Positions 1 through 8,258 are shown, counted from the stretch's first letter. The stretch: DNA of 64,000 bases from Terriglobales bacterium (GCA_035561515.1 DATMXP010000043.1:57961-121960), one strand, 5' to 3'. Notes: generated by a model not told the origin, from the sequence alone. Translations and numbers: made by a program.

Positions 1-687
1 CATCGTGATGGTTGAAGCACCCTGCGCCTTGCCGCCGGACCTCAGATCCACCCATGCCGCGCCAATAAGCCGGACGTAGTTGATGCCGCTGTGCTCGAAA
101 AATTTGCGGTCCTCGATTGAGGTAACCGCATTCACCATCACCTTGGGGATGTCGTTGTACTTCACCACTTGGCGCTTGGCGCGCTCTTCTGAGTCCAGAG
201 ACGTCAGCAGTGGCGGTTCCAGTTCGTAGGCGGCCAGTGTCGCACCGGAATTCGATCCGGTGATGCGATCTACCTTGCCTCCGCTGATGTGAATCTCAGC
301 CCCATCTGCATTGTGATACGAGAGCGGGCCGGGCTTGATCTCAACCCCGCCAGGCAATGATCTGTATGTGCCGACCTTACTGTCTGTCTCGGAATACCCG
401 GCGCGCCGCAAGTTCGAGATGATCTCTTCCTTGGAATACTTGTCGCCGGTCTCAACAATAGGGGCACGCGCATAGATCTTCGCCGAGGTACTGAAGATCG
501 GACCTCGGATCCGTGCCTCTACGATGCGGTCATACTTCACGTAGTAGTACGCGAACACCGCAAACATCATCAGCGATACCAGCAGGAATACCGCGATGCC
601 GGCTTTTACAAAGGGGTGGGAGAGTCCAATACGGGAAGACTGGCTTCCCTTCTTCTTCGGCTGCGGGATTTTTACTTTGATGGCCAC
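1..687 (-). CDS. Class A penicillin-binding protein (GT51 transglycosylase), N-terminal part
   Basis: The gene runs off the left edge of the window, so only the first 229 codons are present. The GTG start at 687 gives a short basic Lys-rich cytoplasmic tail, one membrane anchor (about residues 24-46) and then an extracytoplasmic region. Near residue 195 stands EDRKFFEHSGIN, the first conserved motif of family 51 peptidoglycan glycosyltransferases (its Glu is the catalytic base), followed by GASTITM, the second motif. This is the layout of PBP1A/PBP1B enzymes, which polymerise lipid II in the periplasm and usually carry a C-terminal transpeptidase domain that would lie outside the window. The domain between anchor and glycosyltransferase (about residues 50-180) resembles the UB2H-type spacer of PBP1B; that part is inference. 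No clear ribosome binding site precedes the GTG. Confidence 0.88.
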   Translation of the reverse strand, partial: MAIKVKIPQPKKKGSQSSRIGLSHPFVKAGIAVFLLVSLMMFAVFAYYYVKYDRIVEARIRGPIFSTSAKIYARAPIVETGDKYSKEEIISNLRRAGYSETDSKVGTYRSLPGGVEIKPGPLSYHNADGAEIHISGGKVDRITGSNSGATLAAYELEPPLLTSLDSEERAKRQVVKYNDIPKVMVNAVTSIEDRKFFEHSGINYVRLIGAAWVDLRSGGKAQGASTITM

Positions 688-1106
688 TTTTTAGGGCAGA
701 GAAACCGCCGTCTTTCAACGAGTTACATTTTTGATTTCGTCAGGGGTGATCGCCTCTTCCACGCACAACCTCCCCTTCCCGGCTTGAGACGGTGCAACTA
801 CGGTACCAGAGCAGCTACCCCTTATTTTAAAGCACCTTTTGCCACCCGGGCAGTTCCCGGCGTGGTCTTTCTTACACGTTCTCGGCACAAAAGTGCTCAA
901 CTTTTGACACACTCGCCAGGCGCCCGCTCCGTTTACCAACTGGTAAATTGCCTTGCTGCATTGGATGCCGGTTGGTGCAGTTCTGCAACCCTGAATGGCA
1001 AGGGGTGAACCTTGCTGTTCAAGAGCACTTCCTCCCCGTGAGCCTTTAGGTCGTAACCCTCACAAGTTCGGATTGTTCCGAGTGATTAAGGAACAGCCAA
1101 AATGAA
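688..1106. other. Gene-free stretch upstream of the penicillin-binding protein gene
   Basis: No convincing coding region is seen on either strand. It must hold the promoter of the leftward penicillin-binding protein gene. Two small inverted repeats are visible: TTTACC-AACT-GGTAAA at 932-947, a dyad of the size bound by TetR-like or similar regulators, and GCAAGG-N6-CCTTGC at 998-1015. Neither can be assigned to a known regulator from sequence alone. Confidence 0.4.
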
Positions 1107-1132
1107 ACCAGGAGCTCCCAAGAGCTCCTGGT
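1107..1132 (-). terminator. Hairpin terminator after the proS operon
   Basis: A perfect 10-bp stem (ACCAGGAGCT / AGCTCCTGGT, loop 1117-1122) lies 16 bases beyond the stop of the leftward gene at 1149. Read on the minus strand it is followed by a T-rich tail (TTTCATTTT), as expected for a rho-independent terminator. Confidence 0.7.
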
Positions 1133-1148
1133 TGATTCTGCTTCTCAG

Positions 1149-1493
1149 TTAGATCTGCTTGTTCTTGGTGGTCGGCGCGAACGTCAAGTCGAACGGGTGT
1201 ACCGGGATGTCGATGTGCACCGTGTACTCCGTCGAGATCGTAACTGCCGTTCCCTGACGTTCGACCTTGATCTGCTCCGGCGAAGTCAGCGGCAACTCGA
1301 GTTGCTGCGCCTTCTTCCAGACCGTTTCGCGCATGTCGCTTTCGGTCTTTCCCGTGTAGCTCTGAATGCGCGCTTCTTCTTCGATGGCATCCTGGAACTG
1401 GTAGTAGTTGAAGTACACCGGCACGACCTTGACGCCGACATAAAACGCCGATACCACCACAGCCAGAGCTATCAGGGCCTTGATCGTTTTCAT
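1149..1493 (-). CDS. Small single-pass membrane protein, DUF4845-like
   Basis: Encodes 114 residues from the ATG at 1493. A GTG at 1535 in the same frame overlaps the proS stop codon and would add 14 residues, but those residues have no resemblance to a membrane-protein start, so the ATG just before KTIKALIALAVVV is preferred. The protein has one N-terminal transmembrane helix (residues 4-25) and a mixed alpha/beta exported domain ending in a conserved-looking strand with VHIDIPVHPF. Size and layout fit the DUF4845 group of small anchored proteins, whose function is unknown. It follows proS closely and is probably cotranscribed with it, ending at the hairpin at 1107-1132. Confidence 0.7.
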   Translation of the reverse strand: MKTIKALIALAVVVSAFYVGVKVVPVYFNYYQFQDAIEEEARIQSYTGKTESDMRETVWKKAQQLELPLTSPEQIKVERQGTAVTISTEYTVHIDIPVHPFDLTFAPTTKNKQI

Positions 1494-1531
1494 AACTGCA
1501 CTCACAGAGTCCCTTCGGCAGGGCTCTCCGT

Positions 1532-3289
1532 TCACTCGCCTTTCAACTTACGCAGGTACTCTGAAATTTCGGCGATGTTAACATCCTGTGTTTCGCCTGT
1601 CGAGCGGACCTTCACCTCAACTTTCCCTTCCGTAACCTTCTTACCAACATTCACCCGGAAAGGAATTCCCACCAGGTCAGCGTCCTTGAATTTCACTCCC
1701 GGACGCTCATCCCGGTCGTCGATGATCACGTCGAAGCCCGCCTTCTTCAACTCCTCGGCAATCTCCTCCGCTTTCTTCATCTGCTCCGCGTCACGGACGC
1801 TGATCGGGATGACCACAACGTTGAATGGCGCAATTGCCGGATTCAACCAGAACCCGTTTTCATCATTGCTCTGCTCGATCGCTGCCGTGAGAATGCGCTC
1901 GATGCCGATTCCATAGCAACCCATGATCGGCATCACTTCCTTGCCGTCCTTGTCGAGCACCGTTGCGCCCATCGATTCCGAGTACTTATAGCCGAGTTTG
2001 AAAATGTGCCCGATCTCGACGGCCTTCGCTACCACGAGTGGCTTTCCGCAGTTCGGACAGCTTTCACCGGCTTCCACACTGCGCAGGTCGACCCACTGAT
2101 TCTCTTCAACCTTGAAATCGCGGCCGGGGGTAACGTTGCGGAGGTGGTAATCCTCTTTATTGGCTCCGGCAATCAGGTTCTTGCGGCCAAGTAGCGCGCG
2201 ATCGACAAAGACGTGGGCCTTGATCCCTTTGTAGTGCGCGCCGTCGAGTCCGACAGGTCCGAGGAAACCGGCAGGCGAATTAAAGACCGCTGAGATCTCT
2301 TCGGCGTGCATCGGACGGAACTCAGCATTCGGCACAGTCGAGGCTAACTTCGCTTCGTTCAGTTGATGATCGCCACGTATGAACGCGATCACCGGCACTT
2401 CTTCTGTCTTGCCGTCGCTGGTGGTTCGCACTGCCATAAAGGCCAGCGTTTTCATTTTGTTTTTCGGCGAGACCTTCAGATAATTCGCGACCTCTTCGAT
2501 GGTCTTCATGCCGGGTGTGTGTACCAGTTCGGGCTTGTCCGCCGTGGCTTCGTAGTCGGGGACGTCCTCCAGACGCGAAGTCGCCTTCTCCAGATTCGCA
2601 GCATAGTGACAGCTTGGGCAACTCACGACGAAGTCTTCGCCGGCATCGGAGTAAACCATGAACTCGTGGGATTGTGACCCGCCCATCGAACCTGAGTGGG
2701 CCTCGACGACCACATACTTCAGGCTGCAGCGGTCAAAAATCCGGCAGTAGGCGTCATAGTGCTTCTTGTAGCTGACATCGAGTCCGGCGGCGTCGATGTC
2801 GAAGGAGTACGAGTCCATCATGATGAACTGCCGCACGCGCATCAGGCCGGCACGAGGACGAGGCTCATCGCGGAATTTCAACTCGATCTGATACCACGTC
2901 TGCGGCAACTGTTTGTAGCTGCGCAGTTCCTTGCGCGCGATCTCCGTCATGACTTCTTCTTCCGTCATGCCGAGACATAGATCGGCGCCTTTGCGGTCCT
3001 TCAGGCGAAACATGTTGTCGCCCATAAGCTTCCATCGACCGCTGGCTTCCCAGATTTCACGCGGATGGAGGACAGGCAGATCGAACTCCTGCCCGATCTT
3101 GTCCATTTCTTCGCGGACGATCGCGGTGATCTTTTTCAGCGACCGGTTCGCAAGGAACAGATAGCTGTAAATGCCCGCGGAAAGTTGCCGGATGTATCCG
3201 GCGCGGACCAGGAACTTATGGCTGGCAACTTCGGCGTCAGCGGGCGCTTCCCGCAACGTAGGTATGAATAATTGTGACCAACGATACAT
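1532..3289 (-). CDS. proS: Prolyl-tRNA synthetase
   Basis: A 585-residue class II aminoacyl-tRNA synthetase that charges tRNA-Pro with proline using ATP, in the cytoplasm. Length and layout match the bacterial form with an editing domain inserted between motifs 2 and 3: motif 1 near residues 60-90 (FDLPVLHPREIWEASGR), motif 2 near 135-160 (KFRDEPRPRAGLMRVRQF), the insertion domain about 225-400 (removing Ala-tRNA-Pro), motif 3 near 440-455 (MGCYGIGIERIL) and a C-terminal anticodon-binding domain (VVVIPISVRD..., GVKFKDADLVGIPFRV). The ATG at 3289 gives the usual MYRWSQLFIPTLREAP start. Its AAGGA ribosome binding site is partly enclosed in a 10-bp inverted repeat at 3291-3319. A 75-residue unknown protein lies upstream and a small membrane protein downstream. 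Confidence 0.97.
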   Translation of the reverse strand: MYRWSQLFIPTLREAPADAEVASHKFLVRAGYIRQLSAGIYSYLFLANRSLKKITAIVREEMDKIGQEFDLPVLHPREIWEASGRWKLMGDNMFRLKDRKGADLCLGMTEEEVMTEIARKELRSYKQLPQTWYQIELKFRDEPRPRAGLMRVRQFIMMDSYSFDIDAAGLDVSYKKHYDAYCRIFDRCSLKYVVVEAHSGSMGGSQSHEFMVYSDAGEDFVVSCPSCHYAANLEKATSRLEDVPDYEATADKPELVHTPGMKTIEEVANYLKVSPKNKMKTLAFMAVRTTSDGKTEEVPVIAFIRGDHQLNEAKLASTVPNAEFRPMHAEEISAVFNSPAGFLGPVGLDGAHYKGIKAHVFVDRALLGRKNLIAGANKEDYHLRNVTPGRDFKVEENQWVDLRSVEAGESCPNCGKPLVVAKAVEIGHIFKLGYKYSESMGATVLDKDGKEVMPIMGCYGIGIERILTAAIEQSNDENGFWLNPAIAPFNVVVIPISVRDAEQMKKAEEIAEELKKAGFDVIIDDRDERPGVKFKDADLVGIPFRVNVGKKVTEGKVEVKVRSTGETQDVNIAEISEYLRKLKGE

Positions 3290-3290
3290 G

Positions 3291-3319
3291 GAACAATTCC
3301 TTCAGGTTCGGAATTGTTC
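3291..3319 (-). promoter_or_regulatory. Perfect inverted repeat covering the proS ribosome binding site
   Basis: GAACAATTCC (3291-3300) and GGAATTGTTC (3310-3319) form a perfect 10-bp stem with a 9-base loop, ending one base before the proS start codon. On the minus strand the proS Shine-Dalgarno AAGGA lies at the loop-stem junction, so the hairpin could restrict translation. It could alternatively be an operator dyad or a weak terminator of the gene ending at 3344; the poor T-tract argues against the last. It shows no T-box features. Confidence 0.5.
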
Positions 3320-3343
3320 ATTGTAACGGATACTGCGTTTCCT

Positions 3344-3571
3344 CTACTTCACCGCCGCCTGATGCTTCGCCAGAAAATCCAGGATTGCCTTCGCTGCGCG
3401 TTGCAGCTCGCCATACTGGGCCTGGTAATCCACGAACAGACGGTTCAAATCCAGAGACTCATCCGGTCTCAGCTTCGCACGCAGCAGCATGTCACGGACA
3501 TGCACCGGGTTCGGGAGCATCGCTTCTTCTTTCAATTCTTCCAACGCCGTCTGCGGATCATAGTGATACAT
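3344..3571 (-). CDS. Small hypothetical protein upstream of proS
   Basis: Encodes 75 residues with a good Shine-Dalgarno (GAGGAA) before the ATG at 3571. The product is a soluble, highly charged, apparently all-helical protein (MYHYDPQTALEELKEE at the start, repeated Leu/Glu/Arg heptad-like spacing) with no signal peptide or recognisable motif. I do not recognise a family. It lies between kdsD and proS on the same strand, 54 bases before proS, so it may be cotranscribed with proS. The strong ribosome site and coding-like composition make it a likely real gene. Confidence 0.6.
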   Translation of the reverse strand: MYHYDPQTALEELKEEAMLPNPVHVRDMLLRAKLRPDESLDLNRLFVDYQAQYGELQRAAKAILDFLAKHQAAVK

Positions 3572-3630
3572 ATAAGTTCCTCACCAAGGTATGCATATAG
3601 GATAACTCCGCAGCGCACACCAACTGCAAG

Positions 3631-4620
3631 CTAAACGAGCTCGGTTCCCCACAGATCGTGTAGATGGATAATGCCCTGCACCCGGCGCTCGTCGTCCACC
3701 ACGACCAGAGACGTTATTTTTTTCTGCTCCATTACGTTGAGCGCGGCCGTCGCGAACTCATCAGGACCGATTGTCTTCGGCGACTTCGTCATGCACTCCG
3801 CCGCGGTCAGGTCCATCACTTCCTTGCCGCGACGCTCCAGCAGCCTACGCAAATCACCATCGCTGATGATGCCCGCCAATTTCTCCGACTCGATCACCGT
3901 GGTCATGCCAAGCCCTTTGCGCGACATCTCGTAGATCACGACGGGCATCTTGCTGTCCGGCGTGACTCGCGGAATAGCGTCGCCTGTGTGCATCAACGAA
4001 TTCACTCGGGCCAGTTTCTTGCCCAGTTTCCCGCCGGGATGCAGGTCGGCGAAATCCTCTTCCTTGAAGCCTTTCTTGTCGGCCAGGGCGACTGCCAGCG
4101 CATCGCCGAGTGCCAGCATGGTCGTGGTCGAAGCTGTCGGAGCCAATCCGAGCGAGCACGCTTCCTTATCGATGGAGCAGTCCAGCGCGATATCGGCTGC
4201 CTGCGCCAACGGCGAAACCTTCCTTCCATTTCCACTGAATAGCGGGTCGCCTGTGAGCGAGATCAGCTTCACTTCCAGGCGCTTGATGGTCGGCAGCAGC
4301 GTGAGCAACTCTTCGGTATCGCCGCTGGCGGAGAGCGCAATCACCACATCGCCGCGCGTGATCATGCCCAGATCGCCGTGCAGAGCCTCGGCTGGATGCA
4401 GGAACAACGACGGGGTTCCGGTGGAACTCAGTGTCGCGGCGATCTTGCGTGCAACGAGGCCGCTTTTTCCCATACCGGTAACAACAACTCTTCCGGCGCA
4501 GCAGGAAAGCAAGTCGACGGCGTCGCGGAAGGCGTTCGCCATGGGACCCGCAATCCGGTCGGCAAGCCGACGAAGGGCCTCAGCCTCGATTCGGACCACG
4601 TTTTCGCCCAGGCGATTCAT
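3631..4620 (-). CDS. kdsD: Arabinose 5-phosphate isomerase (KpsF/GutQ family)
   Basis: Interconverts D-ribulose 5-phosphate and D-arabinose 5-phosphate, the first step of Kdo synthesis for lipopolysaccharide. The 329-residue product has the family layout: an N-terminal SIS sugar-phosphate isomerase domain (about 25-190) with VVVTGMGKSGLVARKIAAT, the STGTPSLFLHPAEALHGDLG segment and LGLAPTASTTTMLALGDALA, then two CBS domains (about 205-325). The ATG at 4620 begins MNRLGENVVRIEAEALR; a TTG at 4641 would add seven residues, and neither start has a clear ribosome site. kdsA, the enzyme two steps later, lies about 2 kb away on the same strand, so the window holds two of the four Kdo genes. Confidence 0.93.
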   Translation of the reverse strand: MNRLGENVVRIEAEALRRLADRIAGPMANAFRDAVDLLSCCAGRVVVTGMGKSGLVARKIAATLSSTGTPSLFLHPAEALHGDLGMITRGDVVIALSASGDTEELLTLLPTIKRLEVKLISLTGDPLFSGNGRKVSPLAQAADIALDCSIDKEACSLGLAPTASTTTMLALGDALAVALADKKGFKEEDFADLHPGGKLGKKLARVNSLMHTGDAIPRVTPDSKMPVVIYEMSRKGLGMTTVIESEKLAGIISDGDLRRLLERRGKEVMDLTAAECMTKSPKTIGPDEFATAALNVMEQKKITSLVVVDDERRVQGIIHLHDLWGTELV

Positions 4621-4690
4621 AGGGAAAGAGGATGGTAACAAATGAGGCTAGCACTGCGACACGGCGATTCCCAACCGAAACCAGCGGTTC

Positions 4691-5698
4691 CTACTGACGC
4701 TCGTCTTTGCGGGCCATGTAGCCAGTGCGGTAATAGACCTGGAACGGCAACGGATTCGGTGGACGCGTGACGCGAACCCTGATCTTCCTCCATTTGCCGT
4801 CCTGAGTTATGTCGGCCGGACGATAGCCGAGCACATATTGGTTGCGCAGTTCGCGGCTGATGCGCGCCGCAGCGTCGGGCATTGCATCGGCGTTGTCGAC
4901 CGAGATCGTGCGACCTCCGGTAATTTCACTCACCTGCGTCAGCCAGCGTCGTCCAAACCGTTCCTCAAGCTTCTTGGTGATCAGGATCGCAGGGTTGTCG
5001 CAGACGTTGATGGCATAGATTTGCGCATCCGCTTCTTTCGCGCGGCGCTTGACGCTTCCCAAACTGTGGCGACTGCGATTGTCGGCGCCATCGGAGACGA
5101 TGACCAGCGCCTTGCGCGCGTAAGCCGCGGACTTCAGCTTGTCGAGCCCTAGATGAATGGCGTCCGCGAGCGCGGTGTTGCCTTTGGCTTTCATCTGCGC
5201 AAGCCTCGCCTGGATTGTGGCGGTCGATTGAGTGGTATCGGCAAAGACCTTGGCTTTGTCCGCGAAGGTGATTACGAAGTAGTCGTCGCGCGGATCGGCA
5301 TTATTGAAGAATTCGTCGACGGCTTCGCGTACGCGATCGAGTTTGTCGCCCATGCTGCTGCTGAGATCGAGTATCAAGCCAACAGAGAGCGGCGCGTCTT
5401 CCGAGTAGAAGTAGTCAATGTGCTGTTCGGTCTGGTTCTCGACGAGTTGGAAATCTTTTTTGCGAAGGTCGAGTACCGGGCTGCCGTGCAGGTCAGTGAC
5501 GACAACCGGGACGGTCACCAAGTTCACGTCCACGCGCAGTGAACTCAGGTGCATACCGACACCGTCTGCCGCGTTCGGCTTTTCCTTTCGGATGGCCGGG
5601 GTGATATGGACGTCGTCGCTTGATTGCGACAGCCCGAGCGTGGTCAGAAATGGCAGGAGTAACAGCAGCGGCAACGGTGAACAAGGCCGGCGACTCAT
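4691..5698 (-). CDS. Exported VWFA-domain protein, acidobacterial family
   Basis: Encodes 335 residues with a signal peptide (residues 1-24, a run of Leu) and a strong ribosome site (GAGGAGGGG). A beta-rich region (VDVNLVTVPVVVTDLHG, then LRKKDFQLVENQ) precedes a von Willebrand A domain with the metal-ion site DLSSS near residue 112 and a following Thr/Asp pair. This order is that of the VWFA-related family that is strongly expanded in Acidobacteria; its role is unknown but a metal-dependent binding or adhesion role outside the inner membrane is likely. A paralogue lies at 49058-50191. It is transcribed towards kdsD but separated by 50 bases. Confidence 0.85.
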   Translation of the reverse strand: MSRRPCSPLPLLLLLPFLTTLGLSQSSDDVHITPAIRKEKPNAADGVGMHLSSLRVDVNLVTVPVVVTDLHGSPVLDLRKKDFQLVENQTEQHIDYFYSEDAPLSVGLILDLSSSMGDKLDRVREAVDEFFNNADPRDDYFVITFADKAKVFADTTQSTATIQARLAQMKAKGNTALADAIHLGLDKLKSAAYARKALVIVSDGADNRSRHSLGSVKRRAKEADAQIYAINVCDNPAILITKKLEERFGRRWLTQVSEITGGRTISVDNADAMPDAAARISRELRNQYVLGYRPADITQDGKWRKIRVRVTRPPNPLPFQVYYRTGYMARKDERQ

Positions 5699-5881
5699 CG
5701 GAGCCCCTCCTCAGTCGCGGGAGAATTGCCGCCGATGCTACCGCCGATAGCCGTCCGGAGGGAATAAGGCGAAACTCCGGTATCTGGCTCGTACGCGCGA
5801 CCTTAGTCCAGTGCTTAACACTACGTCTGAGGCGCAAGAAACGCCTGGCGCTAATTAAATTGCAGGTTACAATGCGTCGCC

Positions 5882-6238
5882 ATGGAAACTACGACGCGAC
5901 TCACGGCGATCCTTCCCTGCACGAATCTCGATGCCAGTGAAGCCTTTTACGGGAAGCTGGGGTTCAGAAGAGCATCCAACTACCCTTCCTATCGCATTCT
6001 CGCCGATGGCAACGGCGGCCACCTTCATCTCACCCAAGCGCCTGAGGGATGGCTCGTTTCCGGGCGCAACCCCTTCGGACTCTATCTGTATACAAAGAAC
6101 ATCGACGCTCTGGCTGCCTCGCTCGACGGCCTACTGCTTCACAAACCGGAACACAAACCGTGGGGCATGTATGAGTTCGCACTGTCGGATCCTGACGAAG
6201 CCCTGGTACGCATCGGGTGGCCTTCCGATGAGGTGTGA
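5882..6238 (+). CDS. Glyoxalase/bleomycin-resistance-like (VOC) protein
   Basis: The 118-residue product has the two-repeat beta-alpha-beta-beta-beta pattern of the VOC superfamily: AILPCTNLDASEAFYGKLGF at the start, GHLHLTQ in the middle strand, and a C-terminal ALSDPDEALVRIGWP that matches the usual DPDGNxxxxG ending. Such small proteins bind drugs or metals or catalyse glyoxalase-type reactions; the exact substrate cannot be told. It stands alone. There is no ribosome binding site, but TACAAT at 5868-5873 ends eight bases before the ATG and may be a -10 element of a nearly leaderless transcript. Confidence 0.82.
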   Translation: METTTRLTAILPCTNLDASEAFYGKLGFRRASNYPSYRILADGNGGHLHLTQAPEGWLVSGRNPFGLYLYTKNIDALAASLDGLLLHKPEHKPWGMYEFALSDPDEALVRIGWPSDEV

Positions 6239-6280
6239 CTTCTAGCTGTGGAAGGTGCCCCCCTCCCCCCCTGTTTTGGC

Positions 6281-6440
6281 TTCATATAAGAAAACAAAGC
6301 AGTTACGCGGTCGTCGAGCGCTACATATATGATTCCAAAGGACTTATAAGTCCTTTGTTTTCTTATATGAAGAAACTGTATATGAAAACAAGGGAGTTAC
6401 ACGGCGCATATATGAAAACAAAGGGCTTACAAGTTCCTCA
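6281..6440. repeat. Cluster of four AT-rich repeat units with a 22-bp palindrome
   Basis: Within a 568-bp gap without genes, a unit of about 28 bases (core ATATATGAAAACAAAGGG, then CTTACA) occurs three times rightward (from 6283, 6379 and 6408) and once inverted (6343-6373). The first and inverted copies give a perfect 20-bp inverted repeat, 6281-6300 with 6354-6373. The middle holds a perfect 22-bp palindrome at 6337-6358 (halves CAAAGGACTTA / TAAGTCCTTTG). Composition is clearly more AT-rich than the flanks. No coding sequence is seen; it resembles a small dispersed repetitive element, but its family is unknown to me. Confidence 0.75.
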
Positions 6441-6519
6441 GTTCGTCAAAAGAGCAAGTTGTCAGTCATTAGTCGTTGGTCGTCGGCAAAAGCTCTCCTC
6501 CTGAAAAACCGGTGGTAGC

Positions 6520-6680
6520 TATAGGGATTCTTCTCCTTCCGCTTCACTTCGTTTCAGCGTCAGGGTCAGAATGACAACACCCCAAGTACAGAGGTTCTTC
6601 GGCTTCGCCTCAGAATGACAAACCCCCAAAAACCCACAGGGGTTCTTCGGCTTTGCCTCAGAACTCAGAATGACAAAAAC
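6520..6680. repeat. Three copies of a short repeat ending in TCAGAATGACAA
   Basis: TCAGAATGACAA ends three copies at 6566-6577, 6610-6621 and 6665-6676. Copies two and three share GGTTCTTCGGCTT(C/T)GCCTCAGAA (from 6593 and 6641). They lie one after another in the gene-free stretch after the VOC gene and before the end of kdsA. Repeats of this look are common in intergenic DNA of many environmental bacteria; no function is known to me. Confidence 0.65.
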
Positions 6681-6806
6681 CAACAAAAACTACCTACATT
6701 TTCAGGATAGCAATTTGGGCGGGGGCATCATGCCACGGTTTTGAAATTTATTTTTCCAATGTTTTCAGCGACATGCGGGGAATCGGGCGTCGTGACCCCC
6801 TTGACA

Positions 6807-7640
6807 TCACTTTTCCGCGGATTTGGAGCTGACGGCTTTATGCACCGCCAGCAACTGAGTGAGCGTCTCGTGCAAGTGGGTAAGTTCCAAGGCGTTCGCG
6901 CCGTCGCTTTTCGCCTTTGGAGGGTTGTCGTGGACTTCCATGAAGATGCCATCCACACCGGCGGCGACCGCTGCGCGCGAGAGCACGGGGATGAACTCGG
7001 GCTGACCGCCGGAGACGGCCTCGCCGTTGGTACTGGCCGAGGGCAGTTGGACGGAGTGGGTGGCGTCGAAGACGACGGGCGCGAAGTCGCGCATGATGGC
7101 CAGCGAGCGCATGTCCACGACGAGGTTGTTGTAGCCGAACGATGAGCCGCGCTCGGTGAGGAACACCTGGTCGTTGCCGGACTCGCGGACCTTGGTTACG
7201 GCATGGCGCATGTCCCAGGGCGAAACGAACTGGCCCTTCTTGATGTTGATGGCCCGCTCGGTTTTGGCTGCCGCAACTAGCAGGTCCGTTTGGCGGCAAA
7301 GGAATGCGGGGATCTGGAGGACGTCAACGACCTCGGCGACGCGCTGCACGTCCACGGCTTCATGGACATCGGTGAGCACGGGCACGCCGACGGTATCGCG
7401 AACCTTCTCGAGGATCTTCAGGCCCTTGCCGATGCCCGGTCCGCGAAAACTCTTGATCGAAGTGCGGTTCGCTTTGTCGTATGAAGCCTTAAAGATGTAC
7501 GGCACCTTCAGCGCTTTCGCGACACCGGAGATGCACTCGGCCATCTTGAGGGCATGCTCCTCAGACTCGATGACGCAGGGGCCAGCGATGAGGAAGAGCT
7601 TGGGACCGCCGATGGTGACGTTGCCGACTTTGAAGTTCAT
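6807..7640 (-). CDS. kdsA: 3-deoxy-8-phosphooctulonate (Kdo8P) synthase
   Basis: Condenses phosphoenolpyruvate with arabinose 5-phosphate to give Kdo 8-phosphate. At 277 residues it is of normal length and shows the family signatures in order: KLFLIAGPCVIES (about 14-26), YIFKASYDKANRTS (48-61), FRGPGIGKGLKIL (65-77), TDVHE near 95, QIPAFLCRQTDLL (113-125), KKGQFVSPWD (137-146), FDATHSVQLP (about 202-211), MEVHDNP near 240. The presence of AGPCVIE (Cys at 22) fits either the metal-dependent or independent class, which I do not resolve. The ATG at 7640 begins MNFKVGNVTIGG. A degenerate copy of its first 18 codons and upstream region lies at 8718-8830. In many bacteria kdsA follows pyrG, which here lies 3.2 kb upstream with other genes in between. 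Confidence 0.97.
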   Translation of the reverse strand: MNFKVGNVTIGGPKLFLIAGPCVIESEEHALKMAECISGVAKALKVPYIFKASYDKANRTSIKSFRGPGIGKGLKILEKVRDTVGVPVLTDVHEAVDVQRVAEVVDVLQIPAFLCRQTDLLVAAAKTERAINIKKGQFVSPWDMRHAVTKVRESGNDQVFLTERGSSFGYNNLVVDMRSLAIMRDFAPVVFDATHSVQLPSASTNGEAVSGGQPEFIPVLSRAAVAAGVDGIFMEVHDNPPKAKSDGANALELTHLHETLTQLLAVHKAVSSKSAEK

Positions 7641-7766
7641 AAAGAAGGGGATAGGGGATAGCGGTTAGGGGTTGGGAAACGACCTGGCTTCATACAATCT
7701 GCCATGTCCGATGCGTTACCTGTTCGGGAGCGCGAATATTTCATGGAGACATTGTCGACTTTGAAG

Positions 7767-8258
7767 CTAAAGCTCATATCCGCTGATTATCCGTGGATCG
7801 CTATTGTAAGGCTTAATCCAACGATGTGCTTTTGCTGCGTCTACCAGGTCCTGAACAGTGATTCCCGAGGCTTTGGTGCTATTTCGCCCTGCGAAATAGA
7901 AATAACCAACAACCGAGAGCAACGAGATAGCGCCACAAAATATCCATCCCGGTATTGCCGGAAATGCCGCATGTAGTAAGCCAGAAACGATGGCGGCCGC
8001 ACCGGCCAAGATCATAAATCCAAGACCCGAGCCGCCGCCCTCCGCAACGAAATGCTCATCCCAATGAATACTTAGTTCATCGAGATCGACGGTAAACCGC
8101 TTCGTGAACGCGTCAAAAAAATCGACGGCATCATCACCGTCCATGCCAAGATCGTTATTTAATTCCGAATCAATCTTGATCGTTGAACGCTTTATTCCGA
8201 GCCTGCGGCTTACGAACTCCAGAATCTGATCATTCAATTCAGAAGCTTCAGCAGTCAT
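7767..8258 (-). CDS. DUF1493 (acyl-carrier-like) protein with two membrane helices
   Basis: The 163-residue product starts with a helical domain (residues 1-75) containing LNNDLGMDGDDAVDFFDAF and LDELSIHWDEHF, the pattern of DUF1493 proteins, which share the acyl carrier protein fold. The position where carrier proteins have the phosphopantetheine Ser is occupied by acidic residues (MDGDD), so loading is unlikely. Two hydrophobic helices follow (about 79-97 and 102-121), then a short tail typical of the family (ITVQDLVDAAKAHRW). Base composition is lower in GC than kdsA or pyrG, suggesting recent acquisition. It lies 22 bases after osmC on the same strand. Function unknown. Confidence 0.72.
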   Translation of the reverse strand: MTAEASELNDQILEFVSRRLGIKRSTIKIDSELNNDLGMDGDDAVDFFDAFTKRFTVDLDELSIHWDEHFVAEGGGSGLGFMILAGAAAIVSGLLHAAFPAIPGWIFCGAISLLSVVGYFYFAGRNSTKASGITVQDLVDAAKAHRWIKPYNSDPRIISGYEL

